Shown in pieces: positions 52,739 through 60,958 of a DNA stretch of 64,000 bases; within the stretch, counting starts at the first letter, position 1, and each line of letters opens with the position of its first letter. The notes beneath the pieces are model-generated. The model was not told where the DNA came from, did no database searches, and saw only the letters and a list, made by a program, of their open reading frames with translations. A program made the translations under genes and the position numbers. Origin of the DNA: Anaerolinea thermophila UNI-1 (lineage in GTDB: Bacteria > Chloroflexota > Anaerolineae > Anaerolineales > Anaerolineaceae); assembly GCF_000199675.1 (NCBI RefSeq), contig NC_014960.1:2480001-2544000 (forward strand), written 5' to 3'.

Positions 52739-53023
52739 TTAAGGCACCGGATCGTACCCACCGGGGTTGAATGGATTGCATCGCAGTACCCGCCAAACCG
52801 CCATCAAACCGCCTTTGATAGCGCCGTATTTATATACCGCCTGGTAACCGTAATGGGAGCAGGAAGGATAAAACCGACAGGTATTGGGCGGCAAGCCCGG
52901 CGAGATAAATTTCTGATACCCTCGAATCAGAAGCAACAAAACCCATCGCGGAATATTCCAGAGGGTCAAAGGCAAATCCCGCAATCGCGGTTCATTCGGA
53001 TAATCTTCGTTCATACTTCCCAT
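52739..53023 (-). CDS. yidD: Membrane protein insertion efficiency factor YidD
   Basis: The 94-aa protein helps YidC-dependent insertion. It has [33 protein letters not shown] with the three conserved cysteines, then [24 protein letters not shown]. The gene overlaps the rnpA 3' end by 32 nt; a second in-frame ATG at 53014 would reduce the overlap. Order rpmH-rnpA-yidD is the usual one. Confidence 0.94.
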   Translation of the reverse strand: MGSMNEDYPNEPRLRDLPLTLWNIPRWVLLLLIRGYQKFISPGLPPNTCRFYPSCSHYGYQAVYKYGAIKGGLMAVWRVLRCNPFNPGGYDPVP

Positions 53024-53360
53024 TTACCGGCAATAAACCCGCTCGCTTCAAGGATTCTTCCACCGCGGCTCGGGTTTTCCAAAAACCTGCTTCAATGATG
53101 GGACGGCGGGCAAAGGCCACCACATCCCACCCTGGAGGGAGTGCCGGGAGAAACTCCTGCAAGCAGGCACGCAACCAGCGTTTTGCACGGTTTCGCTGCA
53201 CTGCCGAACCAACGACACGTCCCGCCACTACTCCGATTCTCACAGTATCCAGTGAATTAGGCGCTACCACAAACAGGACTAGCGGGTGCGGAATCGTTTT
53301 ACCTGCTCGCCGCACCCGCTCAAAATCACTCCTGTGCCTCAGGCGAAACCTGCGTTTCAC
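52992..53360 (-). CDS. rnpA: Ribonuclease P protein component
   Basis: RnpA supports the catalytic RNA of RNase P in 5' maturation of tRNA. The 122-aa protein has [19 protein letters not shown] at the N-terminus, the left-handed crossover motif [12 protein letters not shown] near 71-82, and a C-terminal helix. It starts with GTG at 53360 with CAGGAG upstream. The rnpB RNA gene itself is not in the window. Confidence 0.95.
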   Translation of the reverse strand: MKRRFRLRHRSDFERVRRAGKTIPHPLVLFVVAPNSLDTVRIGVVAGRVVGSAVQRNRAKRWLRACLQEFLPALPPGWDVVAFARRPIIEAGFWKTRAAVEESLKRAGLLPVNGKYERRLSE

Positions 53361-53413
53361 CCATGCTCCTGAACCCCTGAAAACGGGTCAGACTCCCCAA
53401 GGGAACAACGCCA

Positions 53414-53587
53414 TTACCAGCGAATCCGTTTGGTGTGGTTGTTCATGGAAACCGTCAGGCGATAGCGTCCCTTGAGACGACGGCGTTTCAGCACCTGGCG
53501 CCCATCAGCAGTTGCCATGCGAGCGCGGAAACCATGCACACGCAGGCGGCGGTGAATTTTAGGTTGATAGGTTCGCTTCGTGGACAT
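53414..53587 (-). CDS. rpmH: Ribosomal protein bL34
   Basis: This 57-residue protein of the large ribosomal subunit starts [20 protein letters not shown]. The middle, [19 protein letters not shown], is the bL34 core. It has a C-terminal extension after RLTV ([11 protein letters not shown]) that shorter bL34 proteins of about 44-46 residues lack. ATG at 53587, TAA at 53414; AAAGGAT lies 5 nt before the start. It heads the rpmH-rnpA operon behind a consensus promoter. Confidence 0.95.
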   Translation of the reverse strand: MSTKRTYQPKIHRRLRVHGFRARMATADGRQVLKRRRLKGRYRLTVSMNNHTKRIRW

Positions 53588-53726
53588 TTACGATCCTTTC
53601 AATACGTAGTTTTTTGGTTTCCTCCGTGCGCTGATCGAAGCGAAATATCCATCGGGATCTGTCGTTTCGATCACGCGGGAGATGATTCTCCATTCCAGTG
53701 TTCAGCCTACCGGCTAGCAAAGCGCA

Positions 53727-53755
53727 ATTATACCGCAAGCCCTTCTACCGGTCAA
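53727..53755 (-). promoter_or_regulatory. Promoter of the rpmH operon
   Basis: TTGACC, 17 nt and TATAAT on the minus strand. The leader to rpmH is about 130 nt. Confidence 0.85.
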
Positions 53756-54472
53756 TTATCCGTGCAGGGATTTTTCCCCATTTCGGGCTTTGCCGTTCTG
53801 CTCACTTTGTTTGGCCGAGAAAAGCCCTGCCAGGCTCGCCGCTCCATCACGGTCTGTCACTGCAAGGACTTCATCCCCTTCTTCCAGGGTCGTTACCCCT
53901 CGAGGGATCATTACCTCGCCTTTGCGAATGATGGCCGCAATGACACAATGGTCAGGCAAGTCCAGATCTTTGATCGCCGTGCCAATGGCACGCGCCCCTG
54001 CGGGAATCTTTTCTTCTACCAGAGAGTAGCGTCCACGACGCAGTTTGAGCAGGGTGATCATATCGCCCAGGGACATTTCTTCTTGAATCAGACTGGCAAG
54101 CAATTCCGCCTGATTGACCGCCACATCAACATGGTATTTGTCGTCAAAAAGCCAGGCGTTGCGTGGATCATTAACGCGCGCAATGGTGCGGTTGATGCCG
54201 TATAACTCTCGTGCAATGTAGCACAGGGTCAGATTGGCTTCATCCGAAACTGTGGTTGCAGCAATGACATCTGCTTTTTTAATACCCGCCAGTTCAAGGA
54301 TATTCAAATCCAGAGGATCCCCTTCGACAATGGCTTCGGTGGGCAGTTCATGATGAATACGACTGAGCACTTCTTTACGCCATTCAATGACCTTGACTTC
54401 GTGATCCATGCTGATCAGCATACTCGCCAGGGTTGCGCCGGTGCGTCCGCCGCTGGTAATAATCACGTACAT
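53756..54472 (-). CDS. TrkA-type K+ regulatory protein (second copy)
   Basis: The 238-aa protein has an N-terminal RCK/TrkA-N Rossmann domain and a TrkA-C domain after about residue 155 (RAIGTAIKDLDLPDHCVIAAIIRKGEVMIPRG...GDEVLAV). The dinucleotide loop reads TSGGRTGATLA rather than GxGxxG of a classic binder, though the spacing is similar. VEGDPLD and ARVNDPRN are typical. It starts 1 nt after the stop of the first TrkA-type gene, suggesting the two proteins pair. It likely gates or regulates the K+ permease of the same operon, perhaps through NAD(H), ATP or c-di-AMP. Confidence 0.88.
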   Translation of the reverse strand: MYVIITSGGRTGATLASMLISMDHEVKVIEWRKEVLSRIHHELPTEAIVEGDPLDLNILELAGIKKADVIAATTVSDEANLTLCYIARELYGINRTIARVNDPRNAWLFDDKYHVDVAVNQAELLASLIQEEMSLGDMITLLKLRRGRYSLVEEKIPAGARAIGTAIKDLDLPDHCVIAAIIRKGEVMIPRGVTTLEEGDEVLAVTDRDGAASLAGLFSAKQSEQNGKARNGEKSLHG

Positions 54473-54473
54473 A

Positions 54474-55130
54474 TTACTTGCCCTCCTTTCGGAGCATTTC
54501 CTGTCGAATGGCTTCAGCCCCTTCCAGCGTCGCGCTCAGGTGCAACACATCCCCCGCTTCCAGCACCATATTCCAGTCTGGCAAAGCAGCCTTTCCCGCC
54601 CGGGTCACGGCCACCGGAACGCACATAGAGGAGTCAACCACTTCTTTCAAGCGTTTTCCATGACAATGCTCAGGTACAAGGACTTCGTACACCTCGACTT
54701 CGCCATTGCCCGCCGAGAACACTGCCCGCACCTCAGCATGATACATCATCTCTTCGACCCGCTGCGCTCCCCAGGAAAGCGCAGAAACCATCTGCAAGTG
54801 GTAGGCTTCCAGAATCGGGCGGTAACGCGGGTCGTAATTCCGTACCACCACATTGGGAATATGGAAGTGCTTCATTGCCAGATAGCCAACCACGCCATTG
54901 ACCACGTCGGAATTGGTCAAAACGGCAACGGAATCCATCTCTTCAATACCACAGCGACGCAAAACATCCAGATTCAGAGCATTGCCTTCATGGAAACGCC
55001 CCTGGAAATCGGCAGGTAGAATTTCAAACGATCTCTCATCCAGATCCAGCAGGGAGACTTCATGCCCCCGCTGATAAAGCCGATAGGCTAACTCGGCTCC
55101 CAAACGTCCACAACCGATGATTAAGGCTCT
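54474..55130 (-). CDS. TrkA-type K+ regulatory protein (first copy)
   Basis: The 218-aa protein has a canonical RCK nucleotide loop IIGCGRLGAELA at residues 5-16, DLDERSFEIL, the HEGNALNLDVLRRCGIEEMD segment, and a TrkA-C domain in the C-terminal third. The ATG at 55130 has GAGGGG just upstream; the open frame to 55157 overlaps the permease end. Two half-length TrkA proteins in tandem recall the two-module TrkA of enterobacteria. Confidence 0.9.
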   Translation of the reverse strand, partial: RALIIGCGRLGAELAYRLYQRGHEVSLLDLDERSFEILPADFQGRFHEGNALNLDVLRRCGIEEMDSVAVLTNSDVVNGVVGYLAMKHFHIPNVVVRNYDPRYRPILEAYHLQMVSALSWGAQRVEEMMYHAEVRAVFSAGNGEVEVYEVLVPEHCHGKRLKEVVDSSMCVPVAVTRAGKAALPDWNMVLEAGDVLHLSATLEGAEAIRQEMLRKEGK

Positions 55131-55149
55131 CATGGTTCCCCTCAAACTT

Positions 55150-57093
55150 TCAATCAATCAAATAAGGCACGTTGGTAATCACAATGCCCTTGTAGGTCAG
55201 CAATTCTTCGCGCAAGGCATCTGCCGTATTCATGTGCAGGACATTCGCCCAGCGATTGGATGAAATAAATTGCGGCACAACAATCGTAATCACTTCATTG
55301 GGCTGGCGGGAAGAATAAATATCCTCGATGTAATCCAGCAAGGGTTTCATGAACACCCGGTAACTGGATTCAATGATGACCAGGCGCACGCCGTCACCAT
55401 ACATTTCCCACTTGCGGCGAACCTTTTCGGCTTCCTCGGGTTCAATGGCGATATGCACAGCCGTAATATCATCGGAAAGCGCACGGGCATACCGCAATGC
55501 CGCCAGCGTGCCGCGATGCACTCCACCAATCGGCAGAATCACACGGTTACGCACAATACGGGGCGGAGTAGTACCGTAACGATCCAGGCTGAGTTTCTTC
55601 GCTACACTGAGGTAATGGTGATGAATCACGCTGAAAATCGCCACCAGAATAGGGATGATGAAGATAACCAGATAAGCGCCATCAGTAAACTTCGTGACGG
55701 CAAAAATGAGCATCACGACAAAAGTGGCTGCTGCCCCAAAACCGTTGACGATCATCTTAAATTTCCACTGTGGATCATAGCGTAATACTGAACCCCGCTC
55801 CTTAACTTCCTGACCGGGTTGTAATTTTCCTATTTTGTACCAGCGATGCGCCATACCAAACTGCGAAAGGGTAAACGACATGAACACCCCAATCGCATAC
55901 AGTGGAATCAAGCGGGTGACACTTGCCTGAAAGACAAAAATCAATGAAGATGCCAGCAGAGCCAGCACAATAATTCCTCTTGAGAAAACCAGGCGGCTGC
56001 CTCTTTGAGCCAACTGACGTGGCAGCAAGCCATCTATAGCGGCAAGGGCTCCCAGACGCGGAAAATCAGCAAAAGCCGTATTTGCCGCCATAATCAGAAT
56101 CACGGTAGTGGCGGAAATCGTTAAGATGTACATCAACTCGCGACTGCCGTACACCGTGCGCGCCATCTGAGAAATGACCGTTTCATACTCAGAAGGAATG
56201 GCGTGGATTTGGGCTGAGAGAAAAGAAATCCCCAATAATAACGAACCCAAAATGAGAGACATCCAGATCAGGGTAATCCCCGCGTTTTTACTGCGCGGCT
56301 CTTTAAATGCAGGGATACCGTTCGAAATGGCTTCGACCCCTGTTAACGCGGCAGTACCATTCGAAAAGGCTCTCAGGATAAGGAAAAGAGTGATGGGCTG
56401 AGAGGCATGGAGCAGTTCCAATTCGGGCGGGTCAACCACCATCCCCAGCGAGCCCGTGAAATAACGCACCAGCCCTATCAGCACAGTGGCATACATGGTA
56501 AACACAAAGAAATATGTGGGGATGGCAAAAATAATTCCCGACTCGCGGACTCCACGCAGGTTAATCAGCATGATAAAGCCAACCATCGCTACCGCCAGCC
56601 AAACCCGATACTGGTAAAGCGAGGGATAAGCAGAAACAATCTGTGCTACCCCCGAAGATATGGAGACTGCTACGGTCAGCACATAATCGGAAAGCAAAGC
56701 AGCAGCAGCAATCTTGGCAGCGAACTCTCCAAGGTTATCTCTGGAAACGATATACGCTCCCCCCCCATTGGGATAAGCATGAATGGTCTGCTCGTAAGAG
56801 AAAGTAACAATTGCGAGTAAGATGACAACAGCAATGGAAAGGGGAAACACATAGCCAAACGCCATCGTGCCAGCAACAGCGAGGATGACCATCATTTCCT
56901 GCGTGGCGTAGGCGGTGGATGATAAAGCATCGGAGGCAAAGACTGCCAGCCCGATGATTTTGCCAATGGTTTCCCGCGGAGCGTCGGCAGTTGCCAGCGG
57001 TTTTCCAATTAGAACGTCCAAAAAACGACGCCGAGGCGGCTCATCGGCTACCCGGCGGAGAACAGTCGTACCGTGCTCATCGTCAATATTCAT
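55150..57093 (-). CDS. APC-family permease, KimA-like K+ transporter
   Basis: This 647-aa protein has 12 membrane helices of the APC fold with SSTAYATQEMM near residue 58 and ANTAFADFPRLGALAA. A soluble C-terminal domain of about 150 residues (HRGTLAALRYARALSDDITAVHI...) resembles a universal-stress-protein fold. This architecture matches KimA (YdaO), a high-affinity K+/H+ symporter of Bacillus subtilis controlled by c-di-AMP. Two TrkA-type genes follow, supporting K+ uptake over amino-acid transport. No c-di-AMP (ydaO-type) riboswitch is seen in the short leader. Confidence 0.83.
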   Translation of the reverse strand: MNIDDEHGTTVLRRVADEPPRRRFLDVLIGKPLATADAPRETIGKIIGLAVFASDALSSTAYATQEMMVILAVAGTMAFGYVFPLSIAVVILLAIVTFSYEQTIHAYPNGGGAYIVSRDNLGEFAAKIAAAALLSDYVLTVAVSISSGVAQIVSAYPSLYQYRVWLAVAMVGFIMLINLRGVRESGIIFAIPTYFFVFTMYATVLIGLVRYFTGSLGMVVDPPELELLHASQPITLFLILRAFSNGTAALTGVEAISNGIPAFKEPRSKNAGITLIWMSLILGSLLLGISFLSAQIHAIPSEYETVISQMARTVYGSRELMYILTISATTVILIMAANTAFADFPRLGALAAIDGLLPRQLAQRGSRLVFSRGIIVLALLASSLIFVFQASVTRLIPLYAIGVFMSFTLSQFGMAHRWYKIGKLQPGQEVKERGSVLRYDPQWKFKMIVNGFGAAATFVVMLIFAVTKFTDGAYLVIFIIPILVAIFSVIHHHYLSVAKKLSLDRYGTTPPRIVRNRVILPIGGVHRGTLAALRYARALSDDITAVHIAIEPEEAEKVRRKWEMYGDGVRLVIIESSYRVFMKPLLDYIEDIYSSRQPNEVITIVVPQFISSNRWANVLHMNTADALREELLTYKGIVITNVPYLID

Positions 57094-57137
57094 AAAAAAT
57101 TTCTCAGACTCCTTTTGGGGCGAAGCCCGAGAGAGGA

Positions 57138-57166
57138 ATTATAAGACCCACCTTAAGGCGGGTCAA
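57138..57166 (-). promoter_or_regulatory. Promoter of the K+ permease operon
   Basis: TTGACC, 17 nt and TATAAT on the minus strand; the start codon is about 45 nt after the -10. Confidence 0.85.
57145..57164. promoter_or_regulatory. Palindrome between -35 and -10, probable operator
   Basis: The 20-bp sequence GACCCACCTTAAGGCGGGTC equals its reverse complement at 18 of 20 positions. It fills the spacer of the K+ permease promoter, so a bound repressor would block RNA polymerase. Confidence 0.6.
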
Positions 57167-57242
57167 GGATGATTTCCGCTTCTCCCCATAAAATCTTAAT
57201 GCAAAATTTATCCACTTTCAACATCTTCTTTTTCACTGAAAA

Positions 57243-57268
57243 GCGGTTGTAAAGCCCTGTACAACCGC
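57243..57268 (+). repeat. Perfect 9-bp inverted repeat before degV
   Basis: GCGGTTGTA and TACAACCGC with 8 nt between, 60 nt before the degV start. It could be an operator or an mRNA hairpin. Confidence 0.5.
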
Positions 57269-57327
57269 GCAACGAAAAGAAACTTTTGGTGTTAAATAGA
57301 TGCAATACCAACGCCTTGGGAGGAAGC

Positions 57328-58185
57328 ATGTCAAAAGTCGCTATCGTGACCGATAGTACCGCCTATTTACCCCCCGAGTTGATTCGGGGATATTCCATTG
57401 AAGTGGTGCCTTTGCACTTGATTTGGGGAGAGAAAACCTACCTGGACGGAGTAGACATCACCCCTAAAGAATTTTATGAGCGCCTGGCAACCGCAAAAGA
57501 ACTTCCCACCACCTCACAACCATCTCCAGCCGCTTTTAAAACAGTTTATGATCGTTTGCTGGCTGCTGGATACGATGTCCTCAGCATCCACATCAGTTCC
57601 AAACTTTCCGGCACGATGGACTCTGCCATTCAGGCAAAAGCCATGCTCCCGGGTGCGCGTATTGAGATCGTGGACTCGCTCAGCACCTCGATGGGGATGG
57701 GCTTTGCGGTCGTGGAAGCCGCCCGTGCAGCAGCACGCGGCGCCAGCCTGGAAGAATGCAAAGCCATTGCCGAGCGCGGGTTAAGAAATGTCTCCGTGTT
57801 CTTCCTGGTGAATACCCTTGAATTTCTGCACCGCGGCGGACGTATTGGCGGCGCTGCTGCCTTCCTGGGCACTGCTCTGAACCTCAAGCCCATTCTGGAA
57901 TTGCGCGACGGGCGCATCGAAGCCATCGAAAAAGTCCGCACCATCACCAAAGCCACCGATCGCCTGCTGGATATTTTTGCCGAACGAGCCAGAGGCAAGC
58001 GCCCACTACGCCTGGCAATTTTGCATGCGAACGCACAGGAAGAAGCCGAGCGACTGCTTGAACGCGCCCGCCAGAAAGTCAGTGTAGACGATATCAGTGA
58101 GGCTGTCATCGTTCCCGTCTCCCCCGTCATCGGTACACACACCGGTCCCGGTTGTGTGGGCATTGCTTTCATGAGCGGGCTATAA
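57328..58185 (+). CDS. DegV-family fatty-acid-binding protein
   Basis: DegV proteins bind one fatty acid; related FakB proteins hand it to the kinase FakA for phospholipid synthesis. The 285-aa protein has VAIVTDSTAYLPPEL, the ligand-region TSQPSPAAF, ISSKLSGTMDSA, DSLSTSMGMG, LEFLHRGGRIGG near 165-176, and a C-terminal GTHTGPGCVG. GGGAGGAAGC precedes the ATG at 57328; the longer frame is discounted. No fakA gene is adjacent. Confidence 0.92.
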   Translation: MSKVAIVTDSTAYLPPELIRGYSIEVVPLHLIWGEKTYLDGVDITPKEFYERLATAKELPTTSQPSPAAFKTVYDRLLAAGYDVLSIHISSKLSGTMDSAIQAKAMLPGARIEIVDSLSTSMGMGFAVVEAARAAARGASLEECKAIAERGLRNVSVFFLVNTLEFLHRGGRIGGAAAFLGTALNLKPILELRDGRIEAIEKVRTITKATDRLLDIFAERARGKRPLRLAILHANAQEEAERLLERARQKVSVDDISEAVIVPVSPVIGTHTGPGCVGIAFMSGL

Positions 58186-58261
58186 AATTGTGACATCTTT
58201 CCAATCTCATCAGGAATTTTCGGGCTGGCAATTGCCGCCCGAAAATGCTTTAATAAGAGGC

Positions 58262-59578
58262 ATGAGAACATACCCTGATCTTGGCATCCAAATTGGTGAA
58301 ATCCTTTTACCCCGAGAGGGTATCGATTTGAAGAAATGGGCGGTCATCGCCTGCGATCAGTACACTTCCGAACCGGAGTACTGGGAGCAGGTTGCCCGCC
58401 TGGTCGGCGATTCCCCTTCTACTTTCCATCTCATTTTGCCCGAAGTATTTCTGGGAACCCCGGAAGAGCAGGCGCGCATTCAAAGCACGCAACAAACCAT
58501 GCGCCGATACCTGAACGAGGGAGTATTCACTTCGCACAATGGGCTGATTCTGGTGGAACGTCAATCCAGCGGTCGCACGCGGCACGGGTTGATGCTGGCA
58601 CTGGATTTGGAAAAGTATGATTACTCTGCCGGCTCTCAAACCCTGATTCGCGCCACCGAAGGCACCATTCTGGATCGTCTCCCCCCGCGCATGCGCATTC
58701 GCGAAGGCGCTCCGCTGGAACTGCCCCACATTCTGGTGCTGATTGACGACCCCCAGCAGACGGTCATCGAACCCCTGATGGAAGTACGAAAGCAATTCAC
58801 CCGTCTGTACGATACCGATTTAATGTTTGATAGCGGTCACCTGACCGCCTGGGCAGTGCCCGATGGCGGCTATGAAGAGCGCGTCATCTCGGCTTTGCGG
58901 GCGCTGGCAAACCCCGAAACTTTCCGCGCACGCTATGGCGTGGGAGAAGACAAGGGAGTCCTGCTTTTTGCCATGGGAGACGGCAATCACTCGCTGGCAA
59001 CCGCCAAAGCCATCTGGGAGAAAATCAAAGGGCAGGTGGGCATGAACCATCCAGCACGCTATGCCCTGGTAGAAATCGAAAACGTTCATGATCATGGGCT
59101 GGAATTTGAGCCCATTCATCGCGTGCTGTTCCAATGCAAAGAATCCCCCAGTGAGGCTTTGAAAAAATTTTTTGGCGACACGGTACAGATTACGCCGGTA
59201 GAAAACGCTCAACTCATGATCGAGCGGGTGAAAAAGCCGTCCGGAGATCTGCAAATGGCAGGTATGGTCACCTCCGAAGGGTATGCGCTGGTGACCTTTA
59301 CCCAACCCACTTCCAACCTGCCTGTTGGGACGCTGCAAGGCTTCCTGGACACCTGGCTGAAAGCCGGCGGCGCAGAAAAGATTGACTATGTTCATGGAGA
59401 TGATGTGGTCGTTCGGTTAGGCGCTCAACCGGGCAATGCAGGATTTTACCTGCCCGCCATGTCCAAGCATGATCTCTTCAAGACAGTCATTCTGGACGGA
59501 GTCCTGCCGCGCAAGACCTTCTCGATGGGAGAAGCCCGCGACAAGCGCTTCTACATGGAAGCCCGCCGAATCGCCTGA
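58262..59578 (+). CDS. DUF1015-family protein
   Basis: The 438-aa protein belongs to the DUF1015 family, with an N-terminal KKWAVIACDQYTSEPEYWEQVARLVGDSPS region and LDLEKYDYS. The strongly conserved FAMGDGNHSLATAKAIW near residues 237-253 and EIENVHDHGLEFEPIHRVLF follow. The pattern around GDGNHSLA suggests a nucleotide- or metal-binding active site, but I cannot assign a reaction. The ATG at 58262 is chosen from the family N-terminus; a TTTAAT box lies 7 nt before it, so a short or absent leader is possible. A terminator follows. Confidence 0.85.
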   Translation: MRTYPDLGIQIGEILLPREGIDLKKWAVIACDQYTSEPEYWEQVARLVGDSPSTFHLILPEVFLGTPEEQARIQSTQQTMRRYLNEGVFTSHNGLILVERQSSGRTRHGLMLALDLEKYDYSAGSQTLIRATEGTILDRLPPRMRIREGAPLELPHILVLIDDPQQTVIEPLMEVRKQFTRLYDTDLMFDSGHLTAWAVPDGGYEERVISALRALANPETFRARYGVGEDKGVLLFAMGDGNHSLATAKAIWEKIKGQVGMNHPARYALVEIENVHDHGLEFEPIHRVLFQCKESPSEALKKFFGDTVQITPVENAQLMIERVKKPSGDLQMAGMVTSEGYALVTFTQPTSNLPVGTLQGFLDTWLKAGGAEKIDYVHGDDVVVRLGAQPGNAGFYLPAMSKHDLFKTVILDGVLPRKTFSMGEARDKRFYMEARRIA

Positions 59579-59602
59579 ACCTTCGATAGAATCTCGCCAA
59601 AG

Positions 59603-59645
59603 ACAAACTCCGCCGGGTATAATCAGGGCGGAGTTTGTGTTTTTT
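59603..59645 (+). terminator. Intrinsic terminator of the DUF1015 gene
   Basis: ACAAACTCCGCC pairs exactly with GGCGGAGTTTGT (12 bp), then G and T6. The 12-nt loop contains TATAAT. Confidence 0.92.
59618..59623 (+). promoter_or_regulatory. -10 box within the terminator loop
   Basis: TATAAT lies in the loop of the DUF1015 terminator, 32 nt before the next ATG. No clear -35 is seen, because that region is the terminator stem. Confidence 0.4.
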
Positions 59646-59654
59646 GAGGAAAAG

Positions 59655-60011
59655 ATGCCCCGCTACAATTATTTGAATCCCCCCGAAGACGCCCGCGCCC
59701 CCCAGGAGGTGCGCATTGTGGACTTAAAGGTTGAACCTGCCCCGGATCATCGCCGGGTGCGGGTAATGGTGGAGATTACCCCGTTCCGGGAGCGCCCCGA
59801 CCTGACCGCTACTCTGTATCAGCAGGATGAAGAAGTAACCAGTGCGCATATTGTAGAGAATATTGACACCCATTTAGCCTTCACCCTGCATATCCGCAAT
59901 CCCTCGGACGACCCGAATTATGTGCTGGCAGTGAGCGTACATTACCAGGAATATGGAGAAGTGGATCAACGGAGCATATCTTTCAGCCTGCCACCTGCCG
60001 TACAGGAATAA
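59655..60011 (+). CDS. Hypothetical 118-aa protein
   Basis: I do not recognise this family. The protein begins MPRYNYLNPPEDARAPQEVRI and has an alternating hydrophobic pattern suggesting an all-beta, perhaps Ig-like, fold (RVMVEITPF, LTATLYQQDEEV, LAFTLHIRNP, YVLAVSVHYQEYG). There is no signal peptide or membrane helix. GAGG lies 5 nt before the ATG. It ends one base before the lipoprotein M23 peptidase gene, so it is probably co-expressed with the envelope cluster. Confidence 0.75.
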   Translation: MPRYNYLNPPEDARAPQEVRIVDLKVEPAPDHRRVRVMVEITPFRERPDLTATLYQQDEEVTSAHIVENIDTHLAFTLHIRNPSDDPNYVLAVSVHYQEYGEVDQRSISFSLPPAVQE

Positions 60012-60012
60012 C

Positions 60013-60891
60013 ATGCACCGCCAATTTGTAGTTCTGGCGGGATGGATGCTGGTTTTTCTGCTGGCAGGTTGCACGTCCAGTCCAACACCCGGCCTGGGTT
60101 CCACCGTTACAAACGCACCGATGGCTTCTCTCCCCTCCTCGGTTGAAGTTTCCACTCCCTCCGAATCTTCTCCAAGTCCCACCTCTATTCAGCGAACAGA
60201 AGAAACCCTTGCCCCGGCTGGGAGCGAGGAAGTTTCCGCCCTCTGTTCCCCCCTCGAGGGGATTGCTCTGGAAAATCTGAATACCCCCGACCTGTTGAAA
60301 ACACCTTTCCAGGCGCCTCCACCCGGAGATGATGGTGGACACTTTGGCGTGGATTTTGCTTACTGGACCTCTCCAGAGGGAAAACCCATGCTGGGGTTAC
60401 CTGTCAATGCCATCCTTGATGGAAAGGTAGCGGGAATAATTTACAACCGAAAGCCTTACGGGAATACCATCATTCTTGAAACACCCCTGGAAAACCTTCC
60501 AGAAGAGATTCGGGAACGCCTGCCTGAATTAAATGCCCAAACTGTTCCCACCCCGATTCCACCGTGCTCCCTCTCCTGTCCATCCATCCCTTTTCAGGGG
60601 AATTTTTCTTCTCTTTCTCTCTATCACCTGTACGCTCACCTGAACAAGCCTCCATCACTTACCCTGGGCGAATCTGTGAACTGTGGCACAGAAATTGGTG
60701 AAGTGGGAAGCACGGGCAATTCGGTCAATGCCCATTTGCATCTGGAAACCCGGCTGGGACCTTCTGGAGTCGTTTTTCCAAGCATGGCACACTACGATAA
60801 CTCTGCCTCCCCGGAAGAAATGGGCTGGTACTGCCTGTGGCGTATCTCTGGCTTCTTCCAGGCTTTCGACCCAATGATTCTCTTTCCGTAA
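60013..60891 (+). CDS. M23-family peptidase lipoprotein
   Basis: The 292-aa protein has a lipoprotein signal ending LLAGC, a Ser/Thr/Pro-rich spacer, and a LytM/M23 endopeptidase-like domain. The zinc ligands are present as HFGVD (His and Asp, HxxxD) and HLHLE (HxH), with YHLYAHL between, so it may be catalytic. An insertion with two Cys in CSLSC is unusual. Such enzymes cut peptide cross-bridges in the wall. AGGAA precedes the ATG. It is the first of two M23 genes here. Confidence 0.88.
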   Translation: MHRQFVVLAGWMLVFLLAGCTSSPTPGLGSTVTNAPMASLPSSVEVSTPSESSPSPTSIQRTEETLAPAGSEEVSALCSPLEGIALENLNTPDLLKTPFQAPPPGDDGGHFGVDFAYWTSPEGKPMLGLPVNAILDGKVAGIIYNRKPYGNTIILETPLENLPEEIRERLPELNAQTVPTPIPPCSLSCPSIPFQGNFSSLSLYHLYAHLNKPPSLTLGESVNCGTEIGEVGSTGNSVNAHLHLETRLGPSGVVFPSMAHYDNSASPEEMGWYCLWRISGFFQAFDPMILFP

Positions 60892-60958
60892 ACCTTTCGA
60901 TGACCTTGCAAGTTCTCCCACCGAACTCGTTTCATGCTAAAATGTTCGCAAGTCACCC

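Noticed and set aside
57094..57137. Possible c-di-AMP (ydaO) riboswitch before the KimA-like gene
   Set aside because: The leader from the mapped promoter is only about 45 nt and holds a single small hairpin, far too short for that riboswitch.
57208..57216. TTATCCACT resembling a DnaA box, about 3.6 kb from rpmH/rnpA
   Set aside because: It is a single site with one mismatch, with no cluster, AT-rich unwinding region or dnaA/dnaN gene, so no origin is claimed.
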